From Hymenobacter frigidus (GTDB lineage: Bacteria > Bacteroidota > Bacteroidia > Cytophagales > Hymenobacteraceae), in assembly GCF_014640435.1 (NCBI RefSeq), contig NZ_BMGY01000042.1, positions 1 to 37,617 of the forward strand: a DNA stretch of 37,617 nt, written 5' to 3'. This document shows, piece by piece, positions 7,148 to 15,254 of the stretch (its first letter is position 1; each line of letters opens with the position of its first letter). Below the pieces are notes generated by a model, which was given only the letters and a program-made list of their open reading frames with translations, ran no database searches and had not been told where the DNA came from. The position numbers were made by a program, and so were the translations under genes.

Positions 7148-9103
7148 TTACTCTTTCGTAAACTCAAACGCCCCGCCGCCCTGCTTCAGCACGAAAGCGG
7201 GCTTGGCCGCATCAAACTCCAGGCGCACGCCGGCCATGTCGAACTTGAACACGTCCTTGCTCACGGCTTCCAGGGTGAAGGCGGGCTGGCCGGTGGCCTG
7301 GGCCTTGAGGCCGGTATCGCCCCTGGTGAGCACGATTTTTAGGGGAATCTGGGCGCTGCCGTAGCTGCCCACGTAGCGGTCGAGGTCGGCGGGGGCGGGC
7401 ACGAAGGCGCTGGCGAGGATTTCCGGCTTCAGGGCCACGCGGGCGTCGCGGCTGGCCAGGGCCCAGGCCGTGTGGAAGATGTGCTGGCCGCGCCGGGCCA
7501 AGGCCGGGAAGTTAATCAGGGCCACGTCGTCGGTGGCCTGGTGGTACTGGGGGTGCAGGCCGCTGGTGTAGAAGATAATCGGCACGTTGTGCTTGGCAAA
7601 GTTGTAGTGGTCGGAGCGGTAGTAAATGCGCTCCGGGTCCTGGGGGTCGTTGTACTTGTAGTCGATGGCCAGCGGGTTGTACTGCTGGTTGGTGGCCTCG
7701 CTCAAGGTATGCAGCTCACTGGAGAGCTTGTCGTCGCCCACCAAGTAGAGGTAGTCGCCCTTGCCTTGGTGCAGGCTGTCGACGCGGCCCACCATGTCGA
7801 TATTGAGGTTGGTGACGGTGTTTTCGAGCGGAAAAATGGGGTGGTCGGTGTAGTACTGCGAGCCTAGCAGGCCTTCTTCCTCGCCGGTATTGGCTAGAAA
7901 CAGGATGCTGCGGCGCGGGCCGTGCCCGTCCTTTTTGGCCTGGGAAAAGGCGCGGGCCAGGGCCAGCACGCTCACCGTGCCCGAGCCGTCGTCGTCGGCC
8001 CCGTTGTACACCACGCCGTCCTTGATACCCAGGTGGTCGTAGTGAGCCGATACCACCAGCACTTCGTCTTTTTTATCCGAGCCTTCGAGGTAACCCAGCA
8101 CGTTTTCGGTGGTGAAGACTTCGTTTTTCACCGCCAGCTGCACGGTAGCCGTAGCGGGCTTGAAGGGCGAGGGAACGGCTTTGCCGGCGGTGGCCACCGC
8201 TTTCCGGTAGTTGCTGAGGCCGGCGGGCGTAGTGCCCAGCAGCTTCGCGCCCAGTTCGGGCGACACCAGGATGATGTTGAAGCCGGGGCGCTTTTTGCCG
8301 CCCACGAAGGTCAGCTGTTCCTGATTGATGGCGTCGCCAAAGTGGGCCGGCACCTTCGCAAACGCCTCAGCCGTGGGCAGGATGATGGTCACGGAACGGG
8401 CCTTCATCGGAAAAATAACGCTTTGACGGGCCATCAGCCCTGCCATGCCCGGGCCGCCGTAGGGGCTCGGCTTGCCATCGGCGCCCAGCAGCGCCTGCCC
8501 CTTGGCGTTGGTTGGCTCGCCCAGCAGCATGACGACGTCCTTGCCCGTGTAGTCACCCGCCGCCGCAAAGTCCGAATACTTATCCTCCTTAATGGCGTAG
8601 CCGATGAACACGGGCTGCACCGCCGTGGGCGCGGCAAAAGTGTCGTCGGTGCTGAACGCGTAGAAATCCTTGGTGCCCCGGTAGGTTTTGCTGCCCACCT
8701 TGGCCGTAGAGGCGGCCGCATTCAGCGAGCCCCGGTTCATGTCGAAATGCTGGAGGTGGGCATTGTCCGATTTTTGCACCGGCCCCGTGAGGCCGTAGGC
8801 GGCAAAGGCTTTGGCGATGTAGTCGGCGGCCATTTTCTGGCCCTTCTTGCCGGTTTCGCGGCCCTCGTAGGCATCCGAAGCGAGGACGGTTAAGTCAGCT
8901 TTCAACCCGTCGGGCGTGATGGTGGCTGCGTAGGGCAACGACCAGTCGGTGGGAGCAGCCGGAGCGACGGGCGCAACCACTGAGGAGATTTCGGCCCGGC
9001 CGGGCTTCATTTTCACTTTGAGCTTGCCGGGGCTCGGGGACTGGGCCGCCACGGTGCCGGCCGCGAGCAGCAGCGCCAGGGTCAAGTGCAGGGGAGTACG
9101 CAT
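7148..9103 (-). CDS. Exported M28-family zinc metallopeptidase (aminopeptidase type, with PA-like insert)
   Basis: A 651-residue exported protein with signal peptide MRTPLHLTLALLLAAGTVAA. After an N-terminal region and a PA-type lid segment (roughly residues 130-330) comes the M28 catalytic domain. Zinc ligands and catalytic residues are visible: His354 in SAHYDHLG, Asp370 in NGADDDGSG, catalytic Glu408 with ligand Glu409 in TGEEEGLLGS, Asp436 in NIDMVGR, and a later SDHYNF His. All co-catalytic positions are present, so it should be active, probably releasing N-terminal amino acids from peptides in the periplasm or outside the cell. A Gly/Ala-rich C-terminal beta domain of about 120 residues follows. 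The TonB-dependent receptor gene ends 80 nt upstream with no terminator between, so the two are probably co-transcribed; peptide degradation coupled to uptake is an inference. Confidence 0.93.
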   Translation of the reverse strand: MRTPLHLTLALLLAAGTVAAQSPSPGKLKVKMKPGRAEISSVVAPVAPAAPTDWSLPYAATITPDGLKADLTVLASDAYEGRETGKKGQKMAADYIAKAFAAYGLTGPVQKSDNAHLQHFDMNRGSLNAAASTAKVGSKTYRGTKDFYAFSTDDTFAAPTAVQPVFIGYAIKEDKYSDFAAAGDYTGKDVVMLLGEPTNAKGQALLGADGKPSPYGGPGMAGLMARQSVIFPMKARSVTIILPTAEAFAKVPAHFGDAINQEQLTFVGGKKRPGFNIILVSPELGAKLLGTTPAGLSNYRKAVATAGKAVPSPFKPATATVQLAVKNEVFTTENVLGYLEGSDKKDEVLVVSAHYDHLGIKDGVVYNGADDDGSGTVSVLALARAFSQAKKDGHGPRRSILFLANTGEEEGLLGSQYYTDHPIFPLENTVTNLNIDMVGRVDSLHQGKGDYLYLVGDDKLSSELHTLSEATNQQYNPLAIDYKYNDPQDPERIYYRSDHYNFAKHNVPIIFYTSGLHPQYHQATDDVALINFPALARRGQHIFHTAWALASRDARVALKPEILASAFVPAPADLDRYVGSYGSAQIPLKIVLTRGDTGLKAQATGQPAFTLEAVSKDVFKFDMAGVRLEFDAAKPAFVLKQGGGAFEFTKE

Positions 9104-9183
9104 GATGATGGGTTAAGCAGAAAAAGGTGTGTTGATAGTAGTAATTACCAGTAAAAGAGGGTAGAGGATGCCCCGGCCCCAAC

Positions 9184-11733
9184 TCAGCCCCCGAACCCGC
9201 CACCGCCTTGGGGCGCGCTCTCGATGCGGCCCGGCTTGGCCTTGCTGGCCCCGATGTACCAGGTGAAACCCAGCCAGCCCACGCGGCTTTCGTCCTTGTT
9301 GTAGCGGTAGCTGGTGAGGGCGTCGGTTTGGATTTCGTTACGGTTCTGCTGGGTATTGAGCAAGTCGCTGATGCGCAAGGTAAGCGCGGCGCGGTCGGAG
9401 AAGAGGCGCTGGCGCAGGGCCAGGTCAAGTTGCCCCTGCGCCAGCTGCCGGCCCTGGGCCGTGATTTGAGCCGAGTGCAGGTTGCCGCTCAGCTGCACGT
9501 CCAGCGTGGGGCGAATGGTGAAGTTGTTGGCCAGGCGCAGGGTGCCTACCAGGGCCTGGCGGTTGGTGCCGAGGCCGTTGCTGGCAATCTGGGCGCGGTA
9601 CACCGACGAGCTGGCGTTGAGCCTCCACCACTTCGTCAGCGGCTGGTTCAGGCTGAACTCGGCCCCGAGATTGGTGGTGCGGCCGGCGTTGAGGTAGGTT
9701 TCGGCCGTGACGAGGCCCGCGCCGGGGCCGGCCAGGCGGGTGGCCAGCGTGTCCACGTAGCGCAGGCGCTGCACGGCGTCGGTGGTGATGCGGGCGAATA
9801 CCGTGGTCGTAATCGTGGCTTGGCCCAGGCTCAGCTGGTGGCCCAGCTCGATGTTGTGGCTGAATTCGGCCCGCAGGCGGGGGTTGCCGAGGCGGTAGCT
9901 GCGCGGGTCCTGATAGATGGCCAGGGGCAGCTGCTGCATGAAGTTGGGACGGTCGAGGCGGCGGGCGTAGCTCAGCTGCAGGCGGTTCTGGCCGGCTTCT
10001 TTGCCCAGCTCCCGGCTCAGCGTGGCCGAGGGAAACAGGTTGAAATAGTCCTGAGTCAGGCTGCCGCGCTGCTCAATGCCGGCCCCGCCCTGCACCGTGC
10101 CGGCGTTGTGGGTCAGTTCGCCGCGCAGGCCCGCCTGGGCGCTCCACTTGCCGCCGAGGGGCCGCTGCATGGTCACGTAACCAGCGGGTACCACCTGCTC
10201 AAACGTGTAGGTGAGCGAGCGGGTGGGGTCGTTCTGGAAGTCGTTGGGGCGGCTCTCACTGTTGGTAAACCCGAAGCCGTTCGAGCCGCGGTTTGACTGG
10301 CGCTCTACTTTCAGCCCAGCTTCGAGGCGGCCCTTACCGGCCAGCAGCGGATGCACGTAATCAACCTGGCCAAACTGAATGTTGGCCACCACATCAAGCT
10401 GTTGGCGGGTGCCAGGCTGGGCAATGGTGGGGGCCCCGGCCTCGGCGTATTGCTGTTGCACCACGGGCACGCCGGCATCAATCACCACGCCGCCGAAGTT
10501 GGCCGTCAGCTCGCGGCCTTCGTGCTTTTCCCAGGTGCGGCAGTAGCTGCCGTCGTAATTCAGCAGCTTCACTTTCACGTCCAGGTCCTGCTGGCCCCGG
10601 GTGCGCTGCACGGGTCCGTTGTCGGTTTGCTGGGTCAGCAGCTGGCCTTCCGATTCGATATTCAGCTCGGTGCCGGGCGAGACGTGCAGGCTCAGGCTCT
10701 GGTTTTTGGGTAGTTCCAGGTCCACGCCCACCTGCAACGAATGGTTGGCGTGCCGCTCCCGGCCGATACCATTTTGGGTAGTGTTTACGGTTTGCAGGCC
10801 CTGGGCCGTGAGCAGGCGGGCCGTTTGCTCGCGGTGGCCGTGGTTCTGATAGGTTTCGTCGCGGCCGTCATACGAGGCCTGCCAGGTGGCTTTGCCTTGC
10901 TTGCGGCTCAGGCTTAGGCCGGCGCTGTACTTGTCTTGCGTGCCCAGGTTGAATGCAGCGGTGCCGTTGGTGCCGTTTTTCACCTCTTTCTTGGTAATGA
11001 GGTTGATAACCCCGCCACCACCCGAAGCATCATACTTAGCCGAGGGATTGGTGATAACCTCCACCTGGGCAATGCGCGAGGCCGGAATCTGGTCGAGGCG
11101 CGGGCCGCCGCCGGCCCCGCCGTTGCTCACGCCGGCCGGCTTGCCGTCGATGAGGATGGTGAGGTTGGAAGTGCCGCGCATGCTCACCGTGCCGTTCACG
11201 TCCACGCTCACCGAGGGCACGTTTTGCAGCACATTGGCCGCCGTGCCGCCGATGCTGCCCAGGTCTTTTTCCACGTTAATCACCCGCTTGCCCAACTCTT
11301 CCACTACGGTCGCCTTTTGGCCGGTCACCACCACTTCGCCCAGCTTGGTGGCGGTGGCAGCCGTCATTTTTAGTCCCGACAGCTCCACGGTTGGGGCGGC
11401 GGCCGTAAGGGTAAAGCGGCGGCGCAGCACGCGGTAGTTCAGGTCCTGCACCCGCAGCAAATACGTGCCGTAGGGCAGGGCCAGGGCCTTGAAGCCGCCC
11501 CGTTCGCTGCTTTGGGCCACGGCCACAAACGTGGAATCAGCGGCGCGCAGCAGCAGTACATCGGAAAAAGGCACGGGCTGGCCTGAGCCTTCTTCCACCA
11601 GGTTGCCACTCACGCTGCCGAAGCCGCCGGTCTGGGCCGAAGCGCCGAAGGGCAGTGCCAACATGGCCACGGCCGTGCCAAGCAATAAGTGGTTAGCGCG
11701 GGAAAGAAAGGAGGGAGGAGTAAAAGTCTTCAT
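9184..11733 (-). CDS. TonB-dependent outer-membrane receptor (outer membrane beta-barrel family)
   Basis: An 849-residue outer-membrane protein with a signal peptide ending near GASAQT. Residues ~38-115 form a carboxypeptidase-regulatory-like beta-sandwich (GSVSGNLVEEGSGQPVPFSD, YGTYLLRV). The plug follows (EVVVTGQKATVVEELGKR, then NVLQNVPSVSVD, MRGTSNLTILIDGKP, and EVITNPSAKYDASGGGGVI). The rest is a beta-barrel with RLDRPNFMQQLPLAIYQDPRSY-like strands typical of the Bacteroidota 'outer membrane beta-barrel family' class. No SusD partner is adjacent, so it is not a standard polysaccharide-utilisation pair. Substrate unknown. The C-terminus ends in a Gly-rich GGGGFGG tail instead of the usual terminal aromatic, which is odd for a barrel and may reflect an appended tail. 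A matching promoter lies at 11909-11938. Confidence 0.92.
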   Translation of the reverse strand: MKTFTPPSFLSRANHLLLGTAVAMLALPFGASAQTGGFGSVSGNLVEEGSGQPVPFSDVLLLRAADSTFVAVAQSSERGGFKALALPYGTYLLRVQDLNYRVLRRRFTLTAAAPTVELSGLKMTAATATKLGEVVVTGQKATVVEELGKRVINVEKDLGSIGGTAANVLQNVPSVSVDVNGTVSMRGTSNLTILIDGKPAGVSNGGAGGGPRLDQIPASRIAQVEVITNPSAKYDASGGGGVINLITKKEVKNGTNGTAAFNLGTQDKYSAGLSLSRKQGKATWQASYDGRDETYQNHGHREQTARLLTAQGLQTVNTTQNGIGRERHANHSLQVGVDLELPKNQSLSLHVSPGTELNIESEGQLLTQQTDNGPVQRTRGQQDLDVKVKLLNYDGSYCRTWEKHEGRELTANFGGVVIDAGVPVVQQQYAEAGAPTIAQPGTRQQLDVVANIQFGQVDYVHPLLAGKGRLEAGLKVERQSNRGSNGFGFTNSESRPNDFQNDPTRSLTYTFEQVVPAGYVTMQRPLGGKWSAQAGLRGELTHNAGTVQGGAGIEQRGSLTQDYFNLFPSATLSRELGKEAGQNRLQLSYARRLDRPNFMQQLPLAIYQDPRSYRLGNPRLRAEFSHNIELGHQLSLGQATITTTVFARITTDAVQRLRYVDTLATRLAGPGAGLVTAETYLNAGRTTNLGAEFSLNQPLTKWWRLNASSSVYRAQIASNGLGTNRQALVGTLRLANNFTIRPTLDVQLSGNLHSAQITAQGRQLAQGQLDLALRQRLFSDRAALTLRISDLLNTQQNRNEIQTDALTSYRYNKDESRVGWLGFTWYIGASKAKPGRIESAPQGGGGFGG

Positions 11734-11908
11734 GATGCAGAGGTGAGATGTGAGGGGGCGAAGGCAGCATTCAGGTTAGGCAGCGGCCGCGGTTCCGCTG
11801 CGGAGGAGAATCTTGCCAGCGCCCAAGCCTCGGTGAATGAGGAAATGCAACCGGGTAGCGGGCCAACTTTGGTACACGCTAACGTCAGCTACTAGGCTTT
11901 GTATGGAA
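11734..11908 (-). other. 5' leader of the TonB-receptor gene
   Basis: About 170 nt separate the predicted transcription start from the receptor ATG. I see no ORF, riboswitch fold or clear hairpin in it. Confidence 0.4.
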
Positions 11909-11938
11909 CAAATGTAAAACAGGTACTTTGTAAAGCAA
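11909..11938 (-). promoter_or_regulatory. Bacteroidota-type promoter of the TonB-receptor gene
   Basis: On the minus strand a -33 TTG (11938-11936) and an exact -7 box TACATTTG (11916-11909) are separated by 19 nt, which matches the described TTG-N~19-TAnnTTTG architecture. A direct repeat of AGGTACT on the plus strand (11921-11927 and 11938-11944) overlaps and flanks the -33 region. Confidence 0.7.
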
Positions 11939-12137
11939 GGTACTGATGAAATAAATCTCTAATAAGCTAAGCTTTTCAAATTGTTACCAACTGTGAATCA
12001 AGAGTTAGAAGAATGAAAATATTTCCCTCATTCAAGTAAAGTCAGGCTGTTTGTAGTCTGAACTTCTGGGGCGACAGATGCAAGCGCCTCAATTTGGGTT
12101 GCCCGCAACGGCTGTTATTTCGCTGACGTCCCTTTTT

Positions 12138-12157
12138 ACCACCTGAATTCAGGTGGT
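12138..12157. promoter_or_regulatory. Perfect 20-bp palindrome (candidate operator)
   Basis: ACCACCTGAATTCAGGTGGT is fully self-complementary with no loop. On neither strand is it followed by a T-run, so it does not look like an intrinsic terminator; a dimeric regulator site is more likely. It lies 200 nt upstream of the receptor promoter and just beyond the MORN-gene terminator. The rest of the 11939-12205 gap is AT-rich and shows no gene. Confidence 0.5.
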
Positions 12158-12205
12158 GAGTCGCCTCCTGTGAGGTGTTTACTGTTTGTCACACGCCGTT
12201 CAAAC

Positions 12206-12236
12206 ACAAAAAAGCCCTGACCATCGGGCCAGGGCT
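12206..12236 (-). terminator. Intrinsic terminator of the MORN-repeat gene
   Basis: The minus strand forms AGCCCTGGCC / GGTCAGGGCT with loop CGAT, followed by a run of six T. It begins about 26 nt after the stop codon. Confidence 0.85.
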
Positions 12237-12262
12237 GAAAATTCAACTAGCAAACAAGCCAA

Positions 12263-13708
12263 CTACCGCCGCTTCAACGGCGGCCTGGGCTTGGCTTTGG
12301 GCTTCGCGGCACCGTCCACCAGCAGGCCGTTGCGGTAAGTCACGGTGCGGTCTATTGTTTTGCCGTCCTCCTTGTAGTAGGTCCACACCCCGCTCTGCTT
12401 ACTGTTGCGGTACTGCCCGCTCACGGCCGCCGTGCCGTCTTCGCGCAACTCGCGGAAGGCCCCCTGAATCTGGCTGCGTACATAGGTGGTCTCCTTGCGC
12501 AGCTTGCCCGAGGCGAAGAACTCCTGCCCAATGCCACCCATGAAGCCGTTCAGGTAAGGCTGGCGGCTTTGCACCTGCCCATTCTCGAAGTAGGTGAGGC
12601 GGTCGCCAAGTAAGCGGCCGCTGGGGCCGTAGGTTTCGGCCTTGCGCACGGCCTTGCCATCGGGGTAAAACTCGCGCCAGGTGCCAGCTGGTCGGTTGTT
12701 CTTAAACTGCTCCTCGGCCTGCACCAGCTTGCCCTCAGCATCCTGGTAGCGCGTGATTTTGCGGTCGCGGCCGTTGTTGCCGTAGTCGGTTTCCTCGCGC
12801 AGGTGGCCATTGGCGAAGTATTCCAGGCCGTGGCCCGTCGGGATGCCGTTGCGGTAGGTCAGCTTACTTTTCACCTGTCCGCTCTCGAAGTAGCTGGTGG
12901 CGGGGCCATCAAGGTTACTGGTGCCGGTGGGCGGGGCCACGCGCTTGGTCAGGTCATCACCGAGGGCGTTTCTCACCGGCCGCTGCACCAGCGGAGCAGG
13001 CGCGTAGATACTCTCAGTCTGGAGTTTACCGCTTTGGTAGTAGCTGCGGTAGCGCCCGCGGCCGTTCTTGTCGGCCAGTACTTCCACTTCAATCTGGCTG
13101 TTCGGGTAATACGTTTTGTACGGACCCGATAACAGCCCGCGCGTGAAGCTGCCCTCGCTCTGCACCACGCCGTTGGGGTAGTAAAACTTCACCGCGCCGT
13201 TGGGTTGCCCTTCCACGTAGCCGATTTCGGCCTGGGTCTTGCCGTCCGGGTACAGCGCCTTTAGCGGGCCGTTGGGTTGGCCTTTCACCAAGGTGGTTTT
13301 CAGGCGCACCTCGCCGCTGGGGTGGAAGTAGGTTAGCTCGCCATTGGGTTCGTCGTTTTCAAAGAAGCCGGCCTGCGCCACTTTGCCGTCGTTGTAATAC
13401 GTTTTGAACGGGCCCTGGCGAATGCCGTCGCGATAGGTCGCCTCCAGCCGCCGGGTGCCGGTGGGGTAAAATTCCACGTACGCTGAGTCGCGCTTGCCCT
13501 GCGTGAAGCTAGTTTGCTGCTCCAGCTTGCCGTTGCGGTAAAAGCGCTTGTACGGGCCCTGCGGCACGGTGTCGGCCGCCACCAGAGCCGTATATACCTC
13601 GCGCCTGTGCACTTTGGTCGAATCAAAAAAGGTGATTAACCGGCGCAGGCGCTGGCCCTGCGAAGGGAAGGCCAGCGTTAGAAGAAGCAAAGGCAACAAA
13701 TATTTCAT
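12263..13708 (-). CDS. Exported MORN-variant repeat protein (YwqK-like)
   Basis: A 481-residue protein with signal peptide MKYLLPLLLLTLAFPSQG. From about residue 50 almost to the end it consists of roughly 16 repeats of about 24 residues. The consensus is near G-x-Y-K-x-Y-Y-P-N-G-K, then a variable E-x-x-Y and G-x-x-N; examples are GPYKRFYRNGKL, GPFKTYYNDGKV and GPLKALYPDGKT. The first six units are in exact 24-residue register; a longer linker sits near residues 220-265. This is the MORN_2 repeat often annotated 'toxin-antitoxin YwqK family antitoxin', but a toxin partner is not visible here and an exported beta-repeat scaffold is the safer description. The tail is basic (KPKAKPRPPLKRR). Its ATG lies 4 nt from the inverted-repeat element at 13713-13940. 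Confidence 0.85.
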   Translation of the reverse strand: MKYLLPLLLLTLAFPSQGQRLRRLITFFDSTKVHRREVYTALVAADTVPQGPYKRFYRNGKLEQQTSFTQGKRDSAYVEFYPTGTRRLEATYRDGIRQGPFKTYYNDGKVAQAGFFENDEPNGELTYFHPSGEVRLKTTLVKGQPNGPLKALYPDGKTQAEIGYVEGQPNGAVKFYYPNGVVQSEGSFTRGLLSGPYKTYYPNSQIEVEVLADKNGRGRYRSYYQSGKLQTESIYAPAPLVQRPVRNALGDDLTKRVAPPTGTSNLDGPATSYFESGQVKSKLTYRNGIPTGHGLEYFANGHLREETDYGNNGRDRKITRYQDAEGKLVQAEEQFKNNRPAGTWREFYPDGKAVRKAETYGPSGRLLGDRLTYFENGQVQSRQPYLNGFMGGIGQEFFASGKLRKETTYVRSQIQGAFRELREDGTAAVSGQYRNSKQSGVWTYYKEDGKTIDRTVTYRNGLLVDGAAKPKAKPRPPLKRR

Positions 13709-13712
13709 AAAT

Positions 13713-13940
13713 CACTGATTGGCGCTGATTAACCGTGATTTCACTGATTAACCGCAGGGTGCAAACGGTAACCGCTCTGTGTTTCGTTTAATTCAGCGGC
13801 ATTTCTCCCTGACAAAGAAAGAGCCACTCCAATTAAGGAGTGGCTCTTCTGAATTTATCCCGCCTGCTTCCTGACTAAAAAATCATCGAACCGAACAAGG
13901 AAAAATCAGTGAAATCACGGTTAATCAGCGACAATCAGTG
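13713..13940. repeat. Long inverted repeat filling the MORN-thiolase gap
   Basis: The arms at 13713-13749 and 13904-13940 are complementary at 36 of 37 positions. Each arm is itself a roughly 10-bp periodic repeat ending in GATT (CACTGATT, GGCGCTGATT, AACCGTGATT, TCACTGATT). The element spans the whole gap: 4 nt from the MORN ATG on one side and 2 nt from the thiolase stop codon on the other. No ORF lies inside it. Confidence 0.85.
13819..13848 (-). terminator. Hairpin terminator downstream of the thiolase gene
   Basis: A perfect 12-bp stem AAGAGCCACTCC / GGAGTGGCTCTT with a 6-nt loop. On the minus strand it is followed by TCTTTGTC, a mediocre T-tract. It lies in the middle of the inverted-repeat element. 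Confidence 0.65.
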
Positions 13941-13942
13941 CT

Positions 13943-15130
13943 TTAGAGTAATGATTCAACCACAATGGCGCTGGCCCCGCCGCCGCCGTTGCAAATGCCG
14001 GTGACGCCGATTTTGCCGCCCTCGTTCTTCAGCACGTTCATCAGCGTGGTCACAATGCGTGCGCCCGAAGCGCCCAGCGGGTGGCCCAGGCTCACGGCCC
14101 CGCCGTACACGTTCACCTTGCTGCCTTCCAGGTTCAGGAGCTTGTTATTCGCCAGGCTCACCACCGAGAACGCCTCGTTGATTTCGTAGAAATCTACGTC
14201 AGCCGCCGTTTTACCGGCGTTTTTCAGCGCTTTCGGAATTGCCAGCGACGGCGAAGTCGTGAACCACTCCGGAGCTTGCTCCGCATCGGCAAAGCCCAAA
14301 ATACGGCCGATGGGCTTGAGGCCCAGGGCATCAGCTTTCTCACGGCTCATCAGCAGCACGGCGGCCGCGCCGTCGTTCAGGGTCGAGGCATTCGCCGCCG
14401 TCACGGTGCCACCGTCTTTGATAAAGGCTGGCTTGAGGCCGGGTACCTTGGCGAAGTCGACTTTGAGGTATTCCTCGTCGTCCTCAATCACCGTGGTTTT
14501 ACCGCGGCTCTCGATGGTTACGGGCACAATTTCGTCCTTCTTCTTGCCGGCCTTGGCAGCCGCCGCGCTGCGGGTGTAGCTCTCGATGGCGAAGGCATCC
14601 TGCTGCTCGCGGGTGAAGCCCATTTCCTTGGCCGTGTTCTCGGCCGCGTTGCCCATGGCGTAGTCGTGGTACGGGTCCCAGAGGCCGTCGCGCACGAGGC
14701 CGTCAATCATCTGGCCGTGGCCGTACTTGGCCCCAAAACGAGCTTTGTCCAGGTAGTAAGGCACGTTGCTCATGCTCTCCATGCCGCCGGCCAGAATCAC
14801 GTCGGCCTGCCCCAGCATAATGGCTTGGGAAGCGAACATGATGGCCTTCGAGCCCGAGGCACACACTTTATTCACGGTCGTGCACTCCACGGTGTCGGGG
14901 AGGCCAGCCTTCTTAGCCGCCTGCCGGGCCGGAGCCTGGCCCAGGTTGGCCGAAATCACGTTGCCCATAATCACCTGCTCCACTTCCGAGGCGGCAACGC
15001 CGGCTTTCTCCAACGCTCCTTTCAGCGCAATTGCCCCCAGCTCAATGGCCGATAGCGAGGACAGCGCCCCCCCAAACGAACCAATTGGCGTGCGGACGGC
15101 AGATATGATGACAACTTCTTTGGTTTGCAT
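13943..15130 (-). CDS. Acetyl-CoA C-acetyltransferase (thiolase)
   Basis: A degradative/biosynthetic type II thiolase of 395 residues that interconverts two acetyl-CoA with acetoacetyl-CoA plus CoA in the cytosol. The nucleophile is Cys90 (NKVCASGSKA), the His is His350 (GHPLGASGAR) and the second Cys is Cys380 (GICNGGGGAS). The NEAF loop and GGMESMSNVPYY are also present, so the active site is complete. Length and motifs fit AtoB/ThlA-like acetyl-CoA acetyltransferase better than the longer FadA 3-ketoacyl thiolases, but chain-length preference cannot be read from sequence. No beta-oxidation or PHB partners are adjacent. A -7 promoter box is at 15173-15180, so it is probably a single-gene unit. 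Confidence 0.95.
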   Translation of the reverse strand: MQTKEVVIISAVRTPIGSFGGALSSLSAIELGAIALKGALEKAGVAASEVEQVIMGNVISANLGQAPARQAAKKAGLPDTVECTTVNKVCASGSKAIMFASQAIMLGQADVILAGGMESMSNVPYYLDKARFGAKYGHGQMIDGLVRDGLWDPYHDYAMGNAAENTAKEMGFTREQQDAFAIESYTRSAAAAKAGKKKDEIVPVTIESRGKTTVIEDDEEYLKVDFAKVPGLKPAFIKDGGTVTAANASTLNDGAAAVLLMSREKADALGLKPIGRILGFADAEQAPEWFTTSPSLAIPKALKNAGKTAADVDFYEINEAFSVVSLANNKLLNLEGSKVNVYGGAVSLGHPLGASGARIVTTLMNVLKNEGGKIGVTGICNGGGGASAIVVESLL

Positions 15131-15172
15131 ACAGGGATATTAAAGGGTGGGATTGGCGGTTGAATCAGGCCG

Positions 15173-15180
15173 CAAAAGTA
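15173..15180 (-). promoter_or_regulatory. -7 promoter box of the thiolase gene
   Basis: The minus strand reads TACTTTTG, an exact TAnnTTTG match, 42 nt before the ATG. The nearest TTTG upstream is only 15 nt away, so the -33 element is doubtful. Confidence 0.5.
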
Positions 15181-15254
15181 CGGATTTAACGGTCCCAAAC
15201 GAATGCTGCCGCAACCGACAGAGCTTTGGCTTAGTCGCCGCGGCTCGCAGCTGA

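Noticed and set aside
12263..13708. MORN-repeat protein as an antitoxin of a toxin-antitoxin pair
   Set aside because: It has a signal peptide and 16 repeats and no small toxin gene next to it; the family name is a legacy label.
13713..13940. The periodic GATT repeat as a CRISPR array
   Set aside because: Units are about 10 bp, in two inverted arms, without spacers of regular length and without cas genes.
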